A stretch of DNA of 64,000 bases from Flavobacteriales bacterium UBA7612 (GCA_002484335.1 DLJQ01000021.1:7056-71055), one strand, 5' to 3'. Positions 9,891 through 19,540 are shown, counted from the stretch's first letter. Notes: generated from the letters alone by a model not told the origin. Program-made: numbers and translations.

Positions 9891-10163
9891 TTTATTCGAT
9901 AAGTTGTCTTGCGAAATTAACATAAAAAATTAATATAGATTTGAAATAAAAAGATTAAATTCTAATTAGAACTTTTAGATTCATTGTTATTTATAACATT
10001 CTTTGCTATATTATTCATAAAATAAATGCGTTTATTAACATTGATTAATTAATCAAATAATTTATAAAGCAAAAAAGATTGAAATATAAAGTACCGACGA
10101 AGGTATTGTCCTTATAATAAACAATTAATAATGTTTTATTTACATAATTATTTGAATAAACTT

Positions 10164-10193
10164 TTGATTCTAATATTTTTTGCTCTAAATTTG
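10164..10193 (+). promoter_or_regulatory. Flavobacterial promoter of guaB
   Basis: TTG at 10164-10166, 19-nt spacer, TAAATTTG at 10186-10193, matching TTG-N17-23-TAnnTTTG. Transcription should start near 10198, after the first in-frame ATG (10196) and about 10 nt before the second (10208). Confidence 0.7.
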
Positions 10194-10207
10194 CAATGCA
10201 AAAAGCA

Positions 10208-11668
10208 ATGCCTTTAACAGACAAAATTCTACAGACAGGGTTTACTTTTGACGATGTGTTATTAGTTCCTGCATATTCTGAGATATTACCGAACCAAGTA
10301 TCTCTTAAAACAAGATTCACAGACAATATTACACTAAATATTCCTATTGTATCTGCTGCAATGGACACAGTTTCTGAAGCCAGATTAGCGATTGCATTAG
10401 CTCGTGAAGGGGGTTTATCATTTATTCATAAAAATATGAGTATTGAAGAACAAGCTAGTGAAATTGAAATTGTAAAACGTTCAGAAAACGGAATGATCTC
10501 TGACCCAATAACACTTACACGTAAACATACTTTACAAGATGCTGTAAGTTTAATGGAAAAATACAAAATATCTGGATTACCAGTTATTGAAGAAGACAGA
10601 ACGTTAGTTGGTATTATTACTAATCGTGATATTCGTTATCAAGAAAACTTTGATCAATTGGTAGAAGATGTAATGACAAAAGAGAATATTATTACTTCTG
10701 ATATTGATACAGATCTAAAAAAAGCAAAAGAAATTTTATCTCGTCACAGAATTGAAAAATTACCAATTGTTGACGAAAACAACAAATTAATTGGTTTAAT
10801 TACTATTAAAGATATCGATAACTTAACAGAATTTCCAAATGCATGTAAAGATTCTACAGGACGTTTACGTGTTGGTGCTGGTGTTGGTGTTGGTGCTGAT
10901 ACATTAGAACGTGTACAAGCTTTAGTAAATAAAGGTGTTGACATTGTCGCTTTAGATTCTGCACATGGACATTCTGCTGGTGTAATTAGTAAAGTTGCTG
11001 AAGTTAGAAATGCTTTCCCAAACTTAGATATTGTTGGAGGAAACATCGTAACTGCTGACGCTGCAAAAGCTCTTATAGACGCAGGAGCGAATGCATTAAA
11101 AGTAGGAGTTGGACCAGGTTCTATATGTACTACTCGTGTTGTAGCTGGTGTTGGTGTACCTCAACTTTCTGCAATACACGATGTATATAATTATGCTAAA
11201 ACTCGTAATATTTCTATTATTGGTGATGGTGGAATAAAATTATCTGGAGATATTGTGAAAGCTGTAGCTGCTGGAGCAAACTTAGTGATGTTAGGAAGTT
11301 TATTTGCTGGAACTGATGAAGCTCCAGGTGAAGAAATTATTTTTCAAGGACGTAAATTTAAAGCTTATCAAGGAATGGGTTCTTTAGCTGCAATGAAAAG
11401 AGGTTCTAAAGATAGATACTTCCAAGCTGATGCTAAAAAATTAGTACCAGAAGGAATTGAAGGTCGTGTTCCTCACAAAGGTTCTATTGCTGATGTTATA
11501 TACCAATTATGTGGTGGTCTACGTGCTGGTATGGGATATTGCGGAACAGCTACTGTACAAGATTTAATTGAAAATGGTAAATTTGTTCGTATTACAGGTG
11601 CTGGACTTAATGAATCTCATCCTCATGATGTTGTTATTACAAAAGAAGCTCCTAATTACTCTAATTAA
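10208..11668 (+). CDS. guaB: Inosine-5'-monophosphate dehydrogenase
   Basis: Oxidises IMP to XMP with NAD+, the committed step of GMP synthesis, in the cytosol. The 486-residue protein has the IMPDH TIM barrel interrupted by a pair of CBS domains (about residues 95-210). The active-site loop GPGSICTTR has its catalytic Cys at 307, followed by the flap containing GMGSLAAM. I chose the ATG at 10208 rather than 10196. The promoter box ends at 10193, so the first ATG would lie at or before the transcription start, and homologues begin close to the TDKI segment. The mRNA would then have a leader of only about 10 nt. A strong terminator follows. Confidence 0.95.
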   Translation: MPLTDKILQTGFTFDDVLLVPAYSEILPNQVSLKTRFTDNITLNIPIVSAAMDTVSEARLAIALAREGGLSFIHKNMSIEEQASEIEIVKRSENGMISDPITLTRKHTLQDAVSLMEKYKISGLPVIEEDRTLVGIITNRDIRYQENFDQLVEDVMTKENIITSDIDTDLKKAKEILSRHRIEKLPIVDENNKLIGLITIKDIDNLTEFPNACKDSTGRLRVGAGVGVGADTLERVQALVNKGVDIVALDSAHGHSAGVISKVAEVRNAFPNLDIVGGNIVTADAAKALIDAGANALKVGVGPGSICTTRVVAGVGVPQLSAIHDVYNYAKTRNISIIGDGGIKLSGDIVKAVAAGANLVMLGSLFAGTDEAPGEEIIFQGRKFKAYQGMGSLAAMKRGSKDRYFQADAKKLVPEGIEGRVPHKGSIADVIYQLCGGLRAGMGYCGTATVQDLIENGKFVRITGAGLNESHPHDVVITKEAPNYSN

Positions 11669-11689
11669 GATTTAGTTATATAGATACAA

Positions 11690-11727
11690 AAAATGCAAGT
11701 AAAAAATTTACTTGCATTTTTTTATTT
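11690..11727 (+). terminator. Intrinsic terminator of guaB
   Basis: Perfect 14-bp stem, AAAATGCAAGTAAA (11690-11703) with TTTACTTGCATTTT (11707-11720) and a 3-nt loop, followed by T-rich sequence. Confidence 0.9.
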
Positions 11728-11734
11728 ATAGTTT

Positions 11735-11768
11735 TTTTATAAAAAAAGCCATCTCCTAAAAGATGGCT
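11735..11768 (-). terminator. Intrinsic terminator of the susCD operon
   Basis: AGCCATCT (11747-11754) pairs with AGATGGCT (11761-11768). Read on the minus strand it is followed by a run of seven T. Confidence 0.85.
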
Positions 11769-11803
11769 TAAACTATGAGAATGTTATAATTTTTTATTAC
11801 TAT

Positions 11804-13390
11804 TTACTTAGCAAAAAATAATTTTGAATTTATTTCGTCTCCATTTGTCAACTTAGAAACAGCTTCACTCCAATTATTTCTATTTAAAGTTTGCTGAGTT
11901 ATTGGATATCTAACTCGAGATGGCAAATCTGTAGCTACAACGTTTCCTGACATCAATGGTGTAAATACATAAGTTGTTCCATCAGGTCGAGTTCCAGTAG
12001 CGCCAGGTTTTAACAAAATAGAACCATTAGGATATCCTGTTCTTCTATATTCATTCCAAGATTCATCTGAATTACCTAATAAAGCTATATATTTTTGATT
12101 TAAAACATTTTCTTCAGACGCTGAAGGTATTCTAGCTAAATATGTATCTATATCAATAGAAGAAACTCCTAATCTCTCCATATTAGCTTTAACTCCTGCT
12201 TCATAATTATCTTGTGACCACCCATTTAATTCAGATAGAATAAATTCTACTTCAGAGTATTCCATCAAAATCTCTGCTTTATCAATCTTTGTATAATCAG
12301 ATGAAAAGAAATTAATTTTAGAAGAAGCAAAAGCTGTTTCTACAGTTGGTAAACCATATGGCATACCTGTATAATCTGCTAAATTAGTAGAAACTGTATA
12401 TGAAGCATTCTTTATTTGAGCAGAAGTTACTCCTATTGGAGCAGCAACTTTAAATAATCTAGGATCCAAACCATAATTTCCTTTTTCTCCTTTTAAAAAC
12501 TGAACAAATGTTCTATTTACATAGAAATCTGTTCTATTATCTACATAAAACAATTTCCAGAACGGATTTCCTTCAGCATCAGCAGTTCCAAAAGAATGAG
12601 CTGCATTATCTTCATTTGACACAAAAACACCTGAAGTAATAGCTTCTGTTATATGTGTATTTGCCTCAGGTAATTTATCCTTTAATCTATTTGCTATCCT
12701 TAATCGTAATGAATTAGCAAATTTTTTCCATTTAGAAGCATCTCCACCATAAATATTATCTCCTGCAGTAAAAGCTAATTCTGATACATTAATCTGATCA
12801 GCTGCCTCTTTTAATTCGTTTAATAAATCTTTATATATAACTTCTTGAGAAACATATTTAGCTAAAGTAAATTCGTTAATTTGTAAAGCTTGAAAATCTG
12901 GATTATCTTTTTGGCCATAAGACCAATATGGCACATCACCGAAATGAGTTACTAAATTATCAAAAGTATAAGCTAACATTATTCTACTAACAGCAATTTG
13001 ATTTTGTAAATTACCATATTTTGACATCTGAACACTCGTTTCAGAATTTTCACATTTATCAATTATATCTTTATAATTATTTGCTGAACGATATAAATAA
13101 ACCCAACCATTACTAGTTTGAGTATCTCTGTATTGATATTTATCTTCTTCAATATAATTATTTTGAGCAGAATATTGCATCCAAGGTAAACTCATACGAG
13201 CAGACCACCAGCCATCTCTTGTATAATTCATTAAATATCTATTTGCTCCATTAAATATTGTATATGTTGGAACTATTTCTGGATTATTATCATTTTTATT
13301 AAAAGATTCTAAATCATTATCACAAGAAGTTAATGATCCTATAGAAACACCTAATAAAGAAAGTACAACCAACTTTTTTATAATTTTCAT
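11804..13390 (-). CDS. SusD/RagB-like nutrient-binding outer-membrane lipoprotein
   Basis: The surface lid of a SusCD nutrient importer. The protein is 528 residues with a lipoprotein signal (LTSC, Cys at about residue 23), followed by the long helical TPR-containing SusD fold. Aromatic and Asn-rich motifs and the pattern 'QNN.I..D.YQYRDTQTSNGW' resemble the SusD-like_2 subgroup. It follows the SusC-like gene by 11 bp on the same strand and ends at a clear terminator, so the two form an operon. No glycoside hydrolase, peptidase or sigma/anti-sigma pair adjoins it, so the ligand is unknown. Confidence 0.92.
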   Translation of the reverse strand: MKIIKKLVVLSLLGVSIGSLTSCDNDLESFNKNDNNPEIVPTYTIFNGANRYLMNYTRDGWWSARMSLPWMQYSAQNNYIEEDKYQYRDTQTSNGWVYLYRSANNYKDIIDKCENSETSVQMSKYGNLQNQIAVSRIMLAYTFDNLVTHFGDVPYWSYGQKDNPDFQALQINEFTLAKYVSQEVIYKDLLNELKEAADQINVSELAFTAGDNIYGGDASKWKKFANSLRLRIANRLKDKLPEANTHITEAITSGVFVSNEDNAAHSFGTADAEGNPFWKLFYVDNRTDFYVNRTFVQFLKGEKGNYGLDPRLFKVAAPIGVTSAQIKNASYTVSTNLADYTGMPYGLPTVETAFASSKINFFSSDYTKIDKAEILMEYSEVEFILSELNGWSQDNYEAGVKANMERLGVSSIDIDTYLARIPSASEENVLNQKYIALLGNSDESWNEYRRTGYPNGSILLKPGATGTRPDGTTYVFTPLMSGNVVATDLPSRVRYPITQQTLNRNNWSEAVSKLTNGDEINSKLFFAK

Positions 13391-13401
13391 AATTTTTCTA
13401 A

Positions 13402-16400
13402 TTAAAATTGTAACTTTAAGTTCATACCATAAGTTCTAGTAGAAGGTAGAGACCCTCCTTCTAAACCTTGAACATTCCCACTACCTCCTGATGCTTGTTC
13501 AGGATCTATATTTTTATTATCTAATCCCCAAGTAGCTAAATTTCTACCAAATGCAGATATTACTACATTAGAAAATGGCCCTCTAAGATTTTTAGGAAAT
13601 GTATAAGAAATAGTAACCTCTCTCAGTTTAAAGTAATCTGCATCAAAAACATTTTGGGCAGTAGGTCCTGAATAATAATGACCATAATATTGTTGAGCAG
13701 TAACATTTTTATTATTTTCAGCTGTATTAGTAACTGTATAAGTTCCATCTCCATTTGAAACAACATTACCTGTAACTCCACTAACAACTACTCCATTTTC
13801 ACGTACTCCATTTGCTGCTGTTTCTTCTAACATACCTGAATACATTCCAAACATATTTGTAACAGAAAAATATTTTCCACCTTTTTGTATATCAAGTAAA
13901 GCAGATAAACTAAAGTTCTTATAAGAAATATTATTTCTAATTCCCATATTCCAATCTGGAATTATTGAACCTAAATTCTTAATATCAGATGATAAATACA
14001 AACCGTTAGCTCCTACAACTTTATTTCCTTTGTCATCGTAAATAAAATCTGTTCCTCTAATCTGTCCATATCTTTCTCCTAATACTGCATCTAAAGTAGC
14101 TTTAAATGGTGCAGTACCTAATTGTATTGATTCTACACCGTCTATTAACTCTGTAACTCTATTACTATTTTTTGAAAAATTAACATTTATCCCCCATTCA
14201 AATTCTGAAGTTCTGATAGGAACAATATTAACCATAGCTTCTATACCTTTATTGAGAGTCTTTCCAGCATTAAGCATTTTGGAAGTAAACCCTGTCTCTG
14301 CTCCAACAGTAACAGGCATTATCAAATCTGATGTTTCTTCATGATAGTATGACACATCAAATCCTAGACGATTATTAAACATTTGCATTTCTAAACCAAA
14401 TTCCCATGCTTTTTTAGTTTCTGGTTTTAAAAATTGATTCTTTTTTGAAAGAGAAGTTAAGTAATAAGGATCTCCTATAAAAGAACTACCACTAAAAGCA
14501 TTATTTTCATAAACATCTACAATAGAAAGAACTGGAGCATCATTCCCTGTTTTAGACCATCCTCCTCTAACCTTACCAAATTTTAACCAACTTGCTTTAA
14601 TTAATTGAGAAAAAATAAAAGAACCTGTTACAGATGGATAAAAATATGAATTATCTCCTGAAGGTAAAGTCGAAGACCAGTCATTACGTGCAGACGCCTC
14701 AATAAAAACTAAATCTGCATAACCTAATGATGCACTTGCATAAGCAGAATTCACTCTTCTTTTCCATTTATATGTAGTAACAGAAGCTTGTTGCAATGAA
14801 TTATTAATCGTATATAATCCTGGAACAATAAAACCACCATTAGTATTCGCAGACATTGAAGAATAACTTTCATGTCGTCTATTTACACCCGCAAATGCAT
14901 TAATACTAAATTCTCCAAACTTTTTATCAAAATGTAAACGACCTTCATAGTTCATTTCTGTTTTTTCTCTTGTTGATTCATTATAACCAGCCTGAGCTTG
15001 GGATCCTTCAGCAACTATACTGGAAATATTCAAAGTAGTATTATCACCATATATATTACCTACAGCATATAAACCTGGAGCAATATCATATTTTAATTCA
15101 AAATTACCATAAAATCTATCTCTTTTATCTTTTGATGTATTCTCATATAAAATCCAATAAGGATTATCTGAATATTTAGGTGTCGCATCATTCCATGCTG
15201 TTCTATTCCAAGATCTTTGCTCTCCTGTAGCTGTTTTATAATTTTTTAAACGATTATAATCCAATTGAACTTGACCCCACTGGTACATTTTTTGGGGAAT
15301 AGAATTATCTCCATATCCAAATTCAGGCCTATTACTACCAGTTGTATTTACATAAGTAATACCCCCTTTAGCTGTTAATTTATCATTAAATTTTGTCACC
15401 AAATTTAAGTTAGCTGTAGTTCTTTTTAAACTAGAATTAGGAATAATACCTGATTGATCTAATTGAGAAACAGACATTCTAGCAGACGTATTTTCATATG
15501 ACTTTGCAAATGAAACTGAATTTGTATATGCTATTCCTGTATTATATAATGTTTTATAATTTGCACTTGGTGCACTCCATGCTCTTGTCTTTAAATAAGT
15601 ATTAGGGTCACTTGAATCAAAAGCATCCCAATGTAAAACTTGTTGACCATTTAAACGTGGTCCCCATGATTCATCTGCTCCATAATCCACAACACTATAG
15701 GTCTGGTCCCCTATTTTAACCTGTTCAAATTCAGATGAAAAACCGCCACCATATAATTGCTGTAATTTAGGTTGAATATTTAATGATTCAAAAGCTACTC
15801 CTGTATTAATAACTATTTCATCTTTACCTTTTTTAGCTGATTTAGTTGTAATCATAATTACACCATTATTAGCACGTGAACCATATAATGCAGCAGCAGG
15901 TCCTCCTTTTAATACATTTACAGACTCTACATCATCAGGATTTATATCAAATGAGCCATCTCCATAATCTCGTCCACCACTACCTCTCTGAGCATTAGTA
16001 GAATTGTAATTTGAATTATCCATTGGTATACCATCAACAACAATCAAGGGTCTATTTTCACCAGTAATAGAACCTATACCACGTAAAACTATACGAGCTG
16101 AAGTTCCTAAACCTGATGGTGCAGTAATTTGTGCACCAGCAACATTTCCTGATAATGACTGTAAAGCATTAGTTCCTCTACCTTGAGAAATTATATCTCC
16201 TTTAACTTCTTGTGATGCATAACCTAAAGATTTTTTATCTCTAGTTATACCTAAAGCTGTTACAACAGCACCTTCCAACTCTACAGTATCTGTTGGTTTT
16301 AAAGAAACATTATAACTACTTTGTTCACCTACTTTAAATGTTTGAGTAGGTAAACCAACAGCCTCTACAGTTACTAAATCCCCTTGTTTAGCTTCTATAC

Positions 16401-16584
16401 TGAAGCTTCCACTTTCATCTGTAAAAACTTCTACTCCTGAAGTAGATTTTACTATAGCATCGGCAACAGGAAGTCCATCAGAATCAGTCACTATACCAGT
16501 CACTGTCTTTACATCTTGAGCGTATAAGGAAGAACCTAAAAGTATTCCTCCTAATACAAACAAGTTTCTTAAATTTCTCCTCAT
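13402..16584 (-). CDS. SusC/RagA-family TonB-dependent outer-membrane transporter
   Basis: TonB-dependent importer of 1060 residues that pairs with the SusD-like lipoprotein. The order is a signal peptide ending in SLYAQ, a carboxypeptidase-like regulatory domain (about 27-105, beginning VTGIVTDSDGLPV), the plug domain (about 120-240, with GxxxRIVLRGIGSI and ALYGSRANNGVIMITTK), and then the 22-stranded barrel ending in LKLQF with a terminal Phe. These are the hallmarks of the SusC/RagA branch. It is the first gene of a two-gene operon and is divergent from rnhB. The substrate is undetermined. Confidence 0.95.
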   Translation of the reverse strand: MRRNLRNLFVLGGILLGSSLYAQDVKTVTGIVTDSDGLPVADAIVKSTSGVEVFTDESGSFSIEAKQGDLVTVEAVGLPTQTFKVGEQSSYNVSLKPTDTVELEGAVVTALGITRDKKSLGYASQEVKGDIISQGRGTNALQSLSGNVAGAQITAPSGLGTSARIVLRGIGSITGENRPLIVVDGIPMDNSNYNSTNAQRGSGGRDYGDGSFDINPDDVESVNVLKGGPAAALYGSRANNGVIMITTKSAKKGKDEIVINTGVAFESLNIQPKLQQLYGGGFSSEFEQVKIGDQTYSVVDYGADESWGPRLNGQQVLHWDAFDSSDPNTYLKTRAWSAPSANYKTLYNTGIAYTNSVSFAKSYENTSARMSVSQLDQSGIIPNSSLKRTTANLNLVTKFNDKLTAKGGITYVNTTGSNRPEFGYGDNSIPQKMYQWGQVQLDYNRLKNYKTATGEQRSWNRTAWNDATPKYSDNPYWILYENTSKDKRDRFYGNFELKYDIAPGLYAVGNIYGDNTTLNISSIVAEGSQAQAGYNESTREKTEMNYEGRLHFDKKFGEFSINAFAGVNRRHESYSSMSANTNGGFIVPGLYTINNSLQQASVTTYKWKRRVNSAYASASLGYADLVFIEASARNDWSSTLPSGDNSYFYPSVTGSFIFSQLIKASWLKFGKVRGGWSKTGNDAPVLSIVDVYENNAFSGSSFIGDPYYLTSLSKKNQFLKPETKKAWEFGLEMQMFNNRLGFDVSYYHEETSDLIMPVTVGAETGFTSKMLNAGKTLNKGIEAMVNIVPIRTSEFEWGINVNFSKNSNRVTELIDGVESIQLGTAPFKATLDAVLGERYGQIRGTDFIYDDKGNKVVGANGLYLSSDIKNLGSIIPDWNMGIRNNISYKNFSLSALLDIQKGGKYFSVTNMFGMYSGMLEETAANGVRENGVVVSGVTGNVVSNGDGTYTVTNTAENNKNVTAQQYYGHYYSGPTAQNVFDADYFKLREVTISYTFPKNLRGPFSNVVISAFGRNLATWGLDNKNIDPEQASGGSGNVQGLEGGSLPSTRTYGMNLKLQF

Positions 16585-16661
16585 TTGTTAAAACATTTTT
16601 AAAACTTTTATAAACTTAAGGTTTTTATAACATTTTAAAAGCTTTTTTCACAAAAATTTCA

Positions 16662-16669
16662 TAATTTTG
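16662..16669 (+). promoter_or_regulatory. -7 box of the rnhB promoter
   Basis: TAATTTTG fits TAnnTTTG. It lies 17 nt before the TTG start codon, which implies a very short leader. No clear -33 TTG is visible at the right distance. Confidence 0.5.
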
Positions 16670-16685
16670 TTAAAAATTCAAAAAA

Positions 16686-17282
16686 TTGGACAAAGTTTTA
16701 TCAAATTACGAATTTGAGATAGGTTGTGATGAAGCAGGAAGAGGTTGTTTAAGTGGACCCGTCATAGCAGCTGCTGTGATTTTAGGAGATAAATTTGAAA
16801 ATAATATAATTAATGATTCTAAGCAATTATCCGAAAAAAAAAGAAATTTGCTAAGATCTTTTATTGAAAAAAATGCTCTTTACTGGGCTATTGGTGTTGT
16901 ATCTCCTAAAGAAATAGATGAAATAAATATTTTGAATGCAAGTTTCCTTGCTATGCATAGAGCAATTGATCAATTAGATTGCCCAAAAGATCTTATTATT
17001 GTAGATGGAAATAGATTTAATGCTTACAATGATATTCCACATGAATGCATTGTAAAAGGTGATTCTAAATATATGAATATAGCTGCAGCATCTATTTTAG
17101 CAAAAACATATAGAGATGAATATATGGCGAAAATTGATAAAGAGTTTCCTGAATATAATTGGAAAAAAAATAAAGGATATCCTACAAAAGAACATCGAGC
17201 AGCTATTAAAGAATATGGTGCAACAATTTATCATCGTACAACATTTAAATTGTTACCAGATCAATTAAGCTTAGACTTATAA
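16686..17282 (+). CDS. rnhB: Ribonuclease HII
   Basis: Cuts RNA in RNA/DNA hybrids and single ribonucleotides in DNA. The 198-residue protein has the complete type-2 RNase H active site: DEAGRG with Asp15 and Glu16, IIVDGN with Asp107, and Asp144 in ILAKTYRDEYM. The segment KGDSKYMNIAAAS precedes the last of these. The start is TTG at 16686. An in-frame stop lies at 16671-16673, and no ATG occurs before the first catalytic residues. A TAnnTTTG box just upstream supports this start. The gene is divergent from susC and convergent with the NlpE-like gene. Confidence 0.95.
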   Translation: MDKVLSNYEFEIGCDEAGRGCLSGPVIAAAVILGDKFENNIINDSKQLSEKKRNLLRSFIEKNALYWAIGVVSPKEIDEINILNASFLAMHRAIDQLDCPKDLIIVDGNRFNAYNDIPHECIVKGDSKYMNIAAASILAKTYRDEYMAKIDKEFPEYNWKKNKGYPTKEHRAAIKEYGATIYHRTTFKLLPDQLSLDL

Positions 17283-17283
17283 T

Positions 17284-17325
17284 AAAAAAGTGCATTTGTT
17301 GAATACAAATGCACTTTTTTATTAT
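17284..17325. terminator. Bidirectional terminator between convergent genes
   Basis: Perfect 16-bp stem, AAAAAAGTGCATTTGT (17284-17299) with ACAAATGCACTTTTTT (17305-17320) and a 5-nt loop. It serves rnhB and the NlpE-like gene. Confidence 0.92.
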
Positions 17326-17771
17326 TTTATTTTCTTCAGTGTATAATGATCTTTCAATTTACCTGTAGCTTCTTTTCCTTTATCATCTAATACTTTTAAT
17401 TCATTTTTTTCTACTTTAAGAAATAATGGACTAACATTAGAATTTAAATGAATTGTATTTCCTGTACTATCCCATTTATAAAAACCTTCATCTTGATAAA
17501 CAGTTTCTTTACCTAAATATTCTTGTTCTATAAAAAAGTTTCCATCTTTTTTTAATTCAACAATATATTTTATTCCCTCACAATCAGAACAAGGTAATAC
17601 ACCTTCGTATTTACCAGCCCAATCCAAAGAATTAGCTGCATTAACAGTTATAGTTTCTGTTGTAGACTCTGTAACTTTTATATCTTTTTTCTCTGATTGC
17701 TGCAAACCTTTTGATTGACAAGAAAACAATAAAAGGGAAATAATTATTCCTGAAAGTATAATTTTTTTCAT
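17322..17771 (-). CDS. NlpE-like envelope lipoprotein
   Basis: A 149-residue lipoprotein (LLFSC, Cys18) anchored in the envelope. After a short Glu/Thr-rich linker it has the NlpE N-terminal domain signature W.GKYEGVLPCSDCEGI, with a CxxC at Cys61 and Cys64. It has only the N-terminal half of the E. coli protein, as is usual in Bacteroidota. In E. coli NlpE reports lipoprotein-sorting, copper or redox stress to Cpx. No Cpx-like system adjoins it here, so any signalling role is inference. It could also be a small lipocalin-like copper-resistance protein. Confidence 0.82.
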   Translation of the reverse strand: MKKIILSGIIISLLLFSCQSKGLQQSEKKDIKVTESTTETITVNAANSLDWAGKYEGVLPCSDCEGIKYIVELKKDGNFFIEQEYLGKETVYQDEGFYKWDSTGNTIHLNSNVSPLFLKVEKNELKVLDDKGKEATGKLKDHYTLKKIK

Positions 17772-17846
17772 ATAAAATTATTCAATTATTATCGAAACAA
17801 ATTACGACTATATTTTAATAACTTTCAAAAAATTATTTTAATAATA

Positions 17847-18839
17847 TCATTTACTTTTTCCTTTAAAATAAAAATAGATAATAACTGCACTAAAAAGCAT
17901 TAAAATAGATGATAGAAAAAATGGTGCTCCTGAAAATTGGAATGGTGCTTTATCATGTGTAAAATAATAGAATAAATTTGTCATAATTGGAGGACCTATA
18001 ATGGCAGTAACACTTATCAAACTGGCTAATATTCCCTGAAGTTCTCCTTGTTCATTTGGTGAAACATTTTTACTAATTATTGATTGTAATACTGGCCCAC
18101 AAATACCTCCTAAAGAATATGGAATAAGAAAAAGAAACATCATCCAGCCTTGATCAGCAAATGCAAATAGTATCAGACCTAACGCATAGAATAATAACCC
18201 AGAATACAGACTTTTATGTTCACCTAATTTAGGAATAGTCCATCTTATTAGAACTCCTTGTACTAATGCAATTAATAAACCAAGTAAACCAAGTGATAAA
18301 CCTACAGTTCTTTCTGTCCAATTAAATTTATACATAGTAAAAAAATGCCAATTACTCTGTACTGCATGAAGAGCTATATACACCAAAATTAAAGCAAAAA
18401 CAAGATTTGATATTTTTGGTTGTTTCCTTAAAAAAACAAATATTCCTAGCGGATTTGTACGTTTCCAACTAAATGCTCTTCGTTTATCTTTTTTTAAACT
18501 TTCTGGTAATATAAACAATCCATAAAGAAAATTTACCATGCATAAAATAGCAGATACATAAAAAGGAACTCTTGATCCATAATACCCAAGTAATCCTCCT
18601 ACTACAGGACCTATAATAAATCCTAAGCCAAAAGCTACACCTATTAAACCAAAATTTTTAGATCTATCTTTATCAGTAGATATATCGGCTATGTACGCAC
18701 TAGCTGTTGAAATACTAGCTCCTGTAAGACCAGCAATAATTCTTCCAAAAAACAACCAACCAATGTTAGATGCAAATGCTAACAATATATAGTCTATGGT
18801 AAATCCAAAAAGAGAAATTAAAATAATTGGACGTCTCCC
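17847..18839 (-). pseudogene. TetA-like MFS efflux pump lacking its N-terminus
   Basis: The readable frame covers most of a TCR/Tet-type major facilitator (about ten transmembrane helices). On the minus strand it begins abruptly at GRRPIILISLFGFTIDYIL, which is the family motif between helices 2 and 3. Directly before GRR the frame hits TAA (18840-18842). About 70 residues, covering helices 1-2, are therefore missing. The sequence upstream of the junction belongs to another gene (an AraC-type fragment). A TTG at 18785 could still start a 312-residue product, but without helices 1-2 it is unlikely to be a working pump. I interpret it as a deletion remnant. Confidence 0.8.
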
Positions 18840-19051
18840 TTATTTATTTCATATTCTAAAAAATGAATTTGTGATTTCATGGATCCATTTACCATGAATC
18901 CTAATAATAGACCATCAAATAATCGACTATGACTTGTATATTTCTTCTTTGCATTATTTTGTTGACTAAGAATAACTATTCCTTCAGTCTTCTTTGAAGA
19001 ATCAAGGTTATACAATTTGTAGACATTATCTAAAGTTATAAAAAGAGCCAT
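18818..19051 (-). pseudogene. N-terminal fragment of a probable AraC-family regulator
   Basis: Starts at an ATG (19051) and runs 77 codons. The segment LLGFMVNGSMKSQIHFLEYE followed by INKGDV looks like the N-terminal cupin-type domain of Bacteroidota AraC regulators, where the motif is usually followed by a GDVxxxLP turn. After GDV the frame enters the truncated MFS gene out of phase and stops (GDVQLF). The helix-turn-helix domain is absent. Regulator and pump were probably neighbours on the same strand before a deletion joined them within a shared GGAGACGT-like sequence. The family call is moderate; the fusion itself is plain in the sequence. Confidence 0.6.
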
Positions 19052-19265
19052 TTACAAATATCAAAAAAAACTACAACTACAGCAAATGTTATAAACCACT
19101 CTTTTAAGATTATAAAAAGATTAAATCTATTGTATTTTTTTACGGAGAGTAAAAGATTATTTATTTTACAACAAAAGGAAAGAGATTCTGACAAACTCTC
19201 ATCTTTCGTTTATGTTAATTTTTCCTTTCAGTTTTATTAAAATAAAATTTTCCAAAACTACAGAA
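19052..19265. other. Non-coding gap upstream of the AraC fragment
   Basis: AT-rich, with no ORF. It contains an imperfect hairpin (GAAAGAGA near 19180 with TCTCatCTTTC near 19200) and a short match to the tRNA-Ser acceptor end (CGGAGAGT at 19143). Neither is strong enough to name. Confidence 0.35.
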
Positions 19266-19271
19266 AAAACA

Positions 19272-19301
19272 AAAACCTAATAGATAAATCTATTAGGTTT
19301 T
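19272..19301 (-). terminator. Intrinsic terminator of tRNA-Ser
   Basis: AAAACCTAATAGAT (19272-19285) pairs with ATCTATTAGGTTTT (19288-19301). On the minus strand a T-rich tail follows. It lies directly 3' of the tRNA. Confidence 0.85.
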
Positions 19302-19306
19302 CTTAG

Positions 19307-19391
19307 CGGAGAGTGAGGGATTCGAACCCCCGGAGGTGTGACCCTCAACAGTTTTCAAGACTGCCGCATTCGACCACTCTGCCAACTCTCC
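19307..19391 (-). tRNA. tRNA-Ser (anticodon TGA)
   Basis: An 85-nt class II tRNA. The acceptor stem is GGAGAGT/ACTCTCC with G discriminator. The anticodon arm is CAGTCTTGAAAACTG with anticodon TGA. A long variable arm is present, and the T-arm contains GGTTCGAATCC. The 3' CCA is not encoded (GCT follows the discriminator), so it must be added after transcription. Confidence 0.97.
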
Positions 19392-19540
19392 TTAAACACC
19401 GTTTATTGCGGTATTGCGAGTGCAAATATAAAAGGTTTTTTTTATCTACCAAACCATTACACTAAGTTTTTTAGATAAAAAAACTTAGTATACTCAATTT
19501 CAAATAAATATTTTTAAAAAAAAATATAATGATAATAAAA

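Noticed and set aside
10045..10368. Minus-strand ORF of 107 codons across the guaB promoter and start
   Set aside because: Antisense to guaB, low-complexity N-terminal translation, no start context; explained by the real gene.
16688..16740. rnhB as a truncated gene because it lacks an ATG start
   Set aside because: A TTG start just after a promoter box gives a protein with all four catalytic residues and normal length.
19143..19160. Short match to the tRNA-Ser acceptor end (CGGAGAGT), possible att site or tRNA remnant
   Set aside because: Only eight consecutive bases agree and no integrase or mobile gene is nearby.
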